A DNA stretch of 64,000 nucleotides from the NCBI RefSeq assembly GCF_000735605.1, contig NZ_JPKG01000007.1:123045-187044 (forward strand), read 5' to 3'. Both the position numbers and the translations under genes were made by a program. The notes below the pieces were generated by a model. It was given only the letters and a program-made list of their open reading frames with translations, was not told the DNA's origin and made no database searches. Source of the stretch: Allobosea sp. LC85 (GTDB taxonomy: Bacteria; Pseudomonadota; Alphaproteobacteria; Rhizobiales; Beijerinckiaceae). Of the stretch, positions 61,414 to 64,000 are shown in pieces (the first letter of the stretch is position 1; each line of letters begins with the position of its first letter).

Positions 61414-62352
61414 TCAACCCGGAGCCTGCTCACGGATCGCCTTGGCGGTCTGCTTCTGTACGTCGAAGGCGGCGCGCCGCTGCCGGATTTCCTCGGACGA
61501 AAGACGTTCGATATTGCAATAATCCAGCTTCCAGTCGGGGGTGGCCCCCCAGGTCAATGGGGACTGTACCGTGGTCCTTGGCGCGGGTGCCCGTTCGAGC
61601 GTGGCGAGAGCGAGATCGAGCGTGAGGGCCTGGGAGCCGCTATCGTTCGGTCGGCCTGCGGAATTGCCGAGCGGAAAATCCGAGAACAGGAGGCGCGGCA
61701 CGCCGACAAATTCGACGATGTCCTTGGCGCAGCCCATGACAACGGTCGCGATGCCGTTCTCCTCCAGCGCTCGTGCGGCGAGACTGACGCTCTGATGGCA
61801 GACAGGGCAGTTCGGCACCAGAATCGCTGCATCGGCCGCGTCCGCCTTGCAGCGGGCGACGATCTCCCGGCAGTCGACCTCGAGCGTCACGCGGTGGCTG
61901 CGATTGGTCGGCAATCCATGGAAACGTGGCGCAAGCGAGCCGATCCGCCCTGAGATTGCCGCCTTGCGCAATGCGATCAGCGGAAAATAGCTCCCGAGGT
62001 CTTCGGCTGTCGTATGCTTGCGGTCGATCGCGACATGGGCGATCCGCAGGTCGGGCTCGTCCGCCGTATCGGCGGAAAAGACGGAATAGAACTTGGCTGC
62101 GGCGTTGTAGGGCGCTCCCGGACCCTGGTTGCCCCTGTCCGGCTGGTAGGGGGCAGCCGTGGTGATGATCGCCACCCGGCACTCTGAGAGCGGTTTCCCC
62201 AAAGTCCGAAACGGCACCGCGGCGTAATGCGCCCATTCATAGGGCTGACCATATCCCAGCGCCTGGTAGTAGGTGCGAACGCGCTGGAGATAGGGGATCG
62301 GCGCATCATGGGCGGGCGCAAATCCAAATGTGTCGCTGCGTTCGCCGACCAT
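61414..62352 (-). CDS. GrdB/PrdB-like reductase-family protein, cysteine form
   Basis: A 312-aa protein resembling the glycine/sarcosine/betaine reductase B and D-proline reductase PrdB selenoproteins. The key segment ILVPNCPVCHQSVSLAARAL followed by DFPLGNSAGRPND aligns with the Sec-containing active site; Cys182 stands where selenocysteine is found and Cys185 at the conserved second cysteine. Those anaerobic reductases need further subunits not seen here, so this aerobic Cys version probably has another thiol-based role. ATG at 62352 has AGGAG 8 nt upstream; a longer start at 62379 overlaps it. Confidence 0.65.
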   Translation of the reverse strand: MVGERSDTFGFAPAHDAPIPYLQRVRTYYQALGYGQPYEWAHYAAVPFRTLGKPLSECRVAIITTAAPYQPDRGNQGPGAPYNAAAKFYSVFSADTADEPDLRIAHVAIDRKHTTAEDLGSYFPLIALRKAAISGRIGSLAPRFHGLPTNRSHRVTLEVDCREIVARCKADAADAAILVPNCPVCHQSVSLAARALEENGIATVVMGCAKDIVEFVGVPRLLFSDFPLGNSAGRPNDSGSQALTLDLALATLERAPAPRTTVQSPLTWGATPDWKLDYCNIERLSSEEIRQRRAAFDVQKQTAKAIREQAPG

Positions 62353-62420
62353 CGCAGGCGCTCCTGTTCCTGCCGCCACGCGGCACGGGCCGCAAGATAG
62401 AGCAGCGTTGCAAGGTGCTG

Positions 62421-62646
62421 CAACGCACCAGTGTCGCTTGCCGGGCGATCGCCAGCTCAGGCAGCGCTTGCCCCTCCATCTGGTGGAGCCCCTCGGACGA
62501 CGTCATTCGATCTGATACGGGCGCTGCGCGATAGCGGGTTCGGCCTCGCAGTCATCCGAAAGATCCTGTCGGGGCGGCTTTCGCTGGCGGACGTTCTGAC
62601 CACGCGCCTTCATGCGCTGGAGGCGGGGATTGTCTCGCAGCGCCGC
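62421..62646 (+). pseudogene. Decayed MerR-family regulator gene
   Basis: The frame at 62503-62646 encodes SFDLIRALRDSGFGLAVIRK and a continuing helix like the dimerisation part of MerR regulators. The HTH appears just before in another frame (LQRTSVACRAIASSGSA at about 62418-62470, resembling RTGVACRTIRFYSDSG), and PPSGGAP in the first frame continues it, so at least one frameshift separates them. There is no start, and the tail is lost after RR. It is a remnant next to the GrdB-like gene. The rest of the 338-bp gap shows no gene. Confidence 0.65.
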
Positions 62647-62690
62647 GCATCTGCCCCAAGTCTTTTGGGATACTCAAACCTTTTGCGATA

Positions 62691-62996
62691 CTATTGCGAT
62701 GTCGACGTGCCGAAGCGAATAGCTCCGAAGATGTGGTCGAGCTCTCTGGTGAAGCTCGTGCTGAAGATGATCGCTTCGGCCTCACTGCGCGGCACGGACA
62801 TCGCTAGCAAGGTCTCCCTCACTTGCTCGCAATGGGCCCGGAGTTCCGCGAGGGTGAGATGGGCCTCCTCTGCCGAGTCGGCCCCCAGCAATGCCACCTG
62901 GCCGAGGATCACGATCACGGCAGCCTCGAGCGCGGTGATGCTCGCGAGCAGAGCAGTATTCCGTGCTGGGCCGTAAGGATCGATTGCATATCCCAT
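62691..62996 (-). CDS. Small uncharacterised protein, 101 aa
   Basis: No family is recognised. GGAGGGAGG eight bases before the ATG at 62996 is one of the strongest ribosome sites in the window, supporting a real gene. The protein is predicted mostly helical: a moderately hydrophobic helix (ALEAAVIVILGQVALLG), then an acidic helical stretch (EEAHLTLAELRAHCEQVRET), without a signal peptide. The stop is followed by a direct repeat of CTTTTGsGATACT (62661-62690 region). Confidence 0.6.
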   Translation of the reverse strand: MGYAIDPYGPARNTALLASITALEAAVIVILGQVALLGADSAEEAHLTLAELRAHCEQVRETLLAMSVPRSEAEAIIFSTSFTRELDHIFGAIRFGTSTSQ

Positions 62997-63366
62997 GACG
63001 CGTTCCTCCCTCCACTAAAGTTCCGCCCAACGATATGTGCGGCCACGTGACGAAGTCTCCGGATTCGATCGCTGGAGTGGTTCTCGTCGCGTGTCCGTCT
63101 TCGGAAAGGTCTGCGCTGCGAAGTTCAGTCGTTTCCTGCCAGTTCAAAGGAACTTCAGGAGCTTTTTAGCCCACAGTTCGGCTCGCAAACCTGACACAAC
63201 TTGTCAGCCTAATGTCAGCTTGGGCGTCGTAGGGTTGAGGGTTGCCGGGCCGGGATGCATGTCTGCTCGCGCCAAGCGTGGAACGACCGCTCAGGCGGCC
63301 TTTCGAGCAAGGCACCGGAAAGACCAAGGCGCTCGCGTCATCGCCGCGCGCGGCCTTCGGGCCTGC
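62997..63366. other. 370-bp gap without a recognisable gene
   Basis: This stretch separates two leftward small genes. It contains CTGACA-CAACT-TGTCAG (63191-63207) and another TGTCAG at 63213-63218, spaced 11 bp from the previous one, which could be a binding array for the promoter of the 101-aa gene. A plus-strand reading frame through here and onward is low in family-like sequence and is judged spurious. Nothing else is seen. Confidence 0.6.
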
Positions 63367-63651
63367 CTAATTGTCATACCTGCCGCTCTTGCAGCGATAG
63401 CCGACGAAGCAGCTCGCTGTGTCGCGGCTCGGGACCCAGGCAGGGTCGGCAATTTCGTCGAACTGGCAGAAGCTGCGGTCGCGCACGAAGCGGTCATAGG
63501 TGTAGCCGCCGGTGCCGAGCACGATTGCGCCGTTGGCAATGACATCGTGCCGGCTGGCGCTGCAGGGCCTGTTGACGGTGGAGGGCCGCGATTGAGCCGC
63601 CGCAAGATCCGCGGCCAATATCAGCATCAATGACAGAACGGCTCGGTTCAT
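63367..63651 (-). CDS. Small secreted protein of unknown function, 94 aa
   Basis: ATG at 63651 with GGAGG five bases upstream starts a clear signal peptide (NRAVLSLMLILAADLAAAQ, cleavage near residue 20). The mature part of about 74 aa is Cys- and Tyr-rich (four Cys, in NRPCSAS, SFCQFDE, ASCFVGY and YRCKSG), enough for two disulfides, and has NGAIVLGTGGYTYDRFVRDR. It should be periplasmic. No named family is recognised. A longer in-frame upstream start (63792) would bury the signal peptide. Confidence 0.65.
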   Translation of the reverse strand: MNRAVLSLMLILAADLAAAQSRPSTVNRPCSASRHDVIANGAIVLGTGGYTYDRFVRDRSFCQFDEIADPAWVPSRDTASCFVGYRCKSGRYDN

Positions 63652-63866
63652 TGTCGCCTCCGGTGCGAGCGAAGCTACAGCATAGTAACCGCATCGGTTG
63701 CCCAACATACCAGTCTTCGCATGCTGCGCTGAACGGGCGAGGGTGAGCCGCATCCCGATCCGCCGTCCAGCAGTTGGGGCGGCATCAGGCAACTGACGAA
63801 CTCGCCGACGCTAACCCGAGACGCTGCCAGTGCGACAGCGCCGTCGCCGTCCGCTGGATACGGAGT

Positions 63867-64000
63867 TCAAGGCGAGGCGCTGGCCTCGACGAGGATCTCT
63901 CGCTTGCCGGCGTGGTTTGCGGGGCCGACGATGCCCTCGTTCTCCATGCGCTCCATGATCGAGGCGGCGCGGTTGTAGCCGATCTGCAGGCGGCGCTGGA
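63867..64000 (-). CDS. ftsK: DNA translocase FtsK, C-terminal gamma domain (partial)
   Basis: The last 44 codons (reading [20 protein letters not shown] and then [18 protein letters not shown]) are the FtsK gamma winged-helix domain, which recognises KOPS sequences and activates XerD at dif during division. The remainder, including the RecA-like motor and membrane region, lies beyond the right edge. Followed on its strand by a 215-bp gap and the small secreted gene. Confidence 0.93.
   Translation of the reverse strand, partial: QRRLQIGYNRAASIMERMENEGIVGPANHAGKREILVEASASP

Noticed and set aside
62431..62976. 181-codon plus-strand frame as an intact MerR gene
   Set aside because: Only residues about 25-72 resemble MerR; the HTH is in a different frame and the remainder is antisense to a small gene with a strong ribosome site.
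63037..63633. 198-codon plus-strand frame near the right end
   Set aside because: It overlaps the minus-strand gene that has a clear Shine-Dalgarno site and signal peptide, and its translation has no family features.

Overview
The window is GC-rich chromosomal DNA with long codon-biased genes packed into operons with 4-nt ATGA/GTGA overlaps. Gene content (many ABC importers, hydantoinase HyuAB, EutBC, an APS-type CysH, an aerobic 2-aminobenzoyl-CoA route, an FtsK tail at the right edge) and the mosaic palindromic intergenic repeats suggest an alphaproteobacterium of the Hyphomicrobiales, possibly Bosea-like. The genus is inference. No rRNA, tRNA, integrase, transposase, phage gene or CRISPR array was seen; this is a catabolic/transport region rather than a mobile island.

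Left part (1-22.2 kb): a DadA-like oxidase (cut by the edge) diverges from an RpiR regulator, followed by a peptide-type ABC importer (SBP, two permeases, no ATPase) and an M81 peptidase. A LysR regulator then precedes a nitrilase-superfamily amidase, an RraA-like protein, a complete spermidine/putrescine-type importer, ATP-dependent hydantoinase HyuA/HyuB, an Ldh-type dehydrogenase and ethanolamine ammonia-lyase EutB/EutC. This looks like a regulated pathway for a cyclic or N-substituted amide/amine, substrate unknown. A GMC oxidoreductase lies convergent to it.

Middle part (22.3-39.8 kb) is the most unusual region. Three cassettes, each a GntR-type regulator divergent from a hydrolase (two C45 self-processing amidohydrolases, one alpha/beta hydrolase) followed by a family-5 binding protein, lead to one DppB-DppC-DppDF transporter; a fourth receptor sits directly before it. 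The four receptors are clearly paralogous. The arrangement suggests one transporter served by several interchangeable, separately regulated receptor-plus-hydrolase modules. A class III aminotransferase belongs to the second cassette.

Right part: a sugar-kinase, ribose-type ABC importer and nucleoside hydrolase operon (39.9-45.9 kb); cysHDN for APS-dependent sulfate assimilation, with CysN carrying a DUF2061-like tail (46.0-49.4 kb); a compact anthranilate-type cluster with CoA ligase, acyl-CoA dehydrogenase, enoyl-CoA hydratase, MarR, SDR and RidA, divergent from a two-domain flavin monooxygenase/reductase (49.4-57.4 kb); then a PPP phosphatase, a VOC ring-cleaving dioxygenase, an acyl-CoA ligase with a GrdB/PrdB-like Cys protein, a decayed MerR gene, two small unknown genes and the ftsK 3' end.

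Several non-coding signals stand out: twin 17-bp elements overlapping both divergent promoters of the anthranilate cluster, a 12-bp-arm dyad before the aminotransferase, four 13-bp tandem repeats, three copies of a composite palindromic repeat, and hairpins between importer genes.
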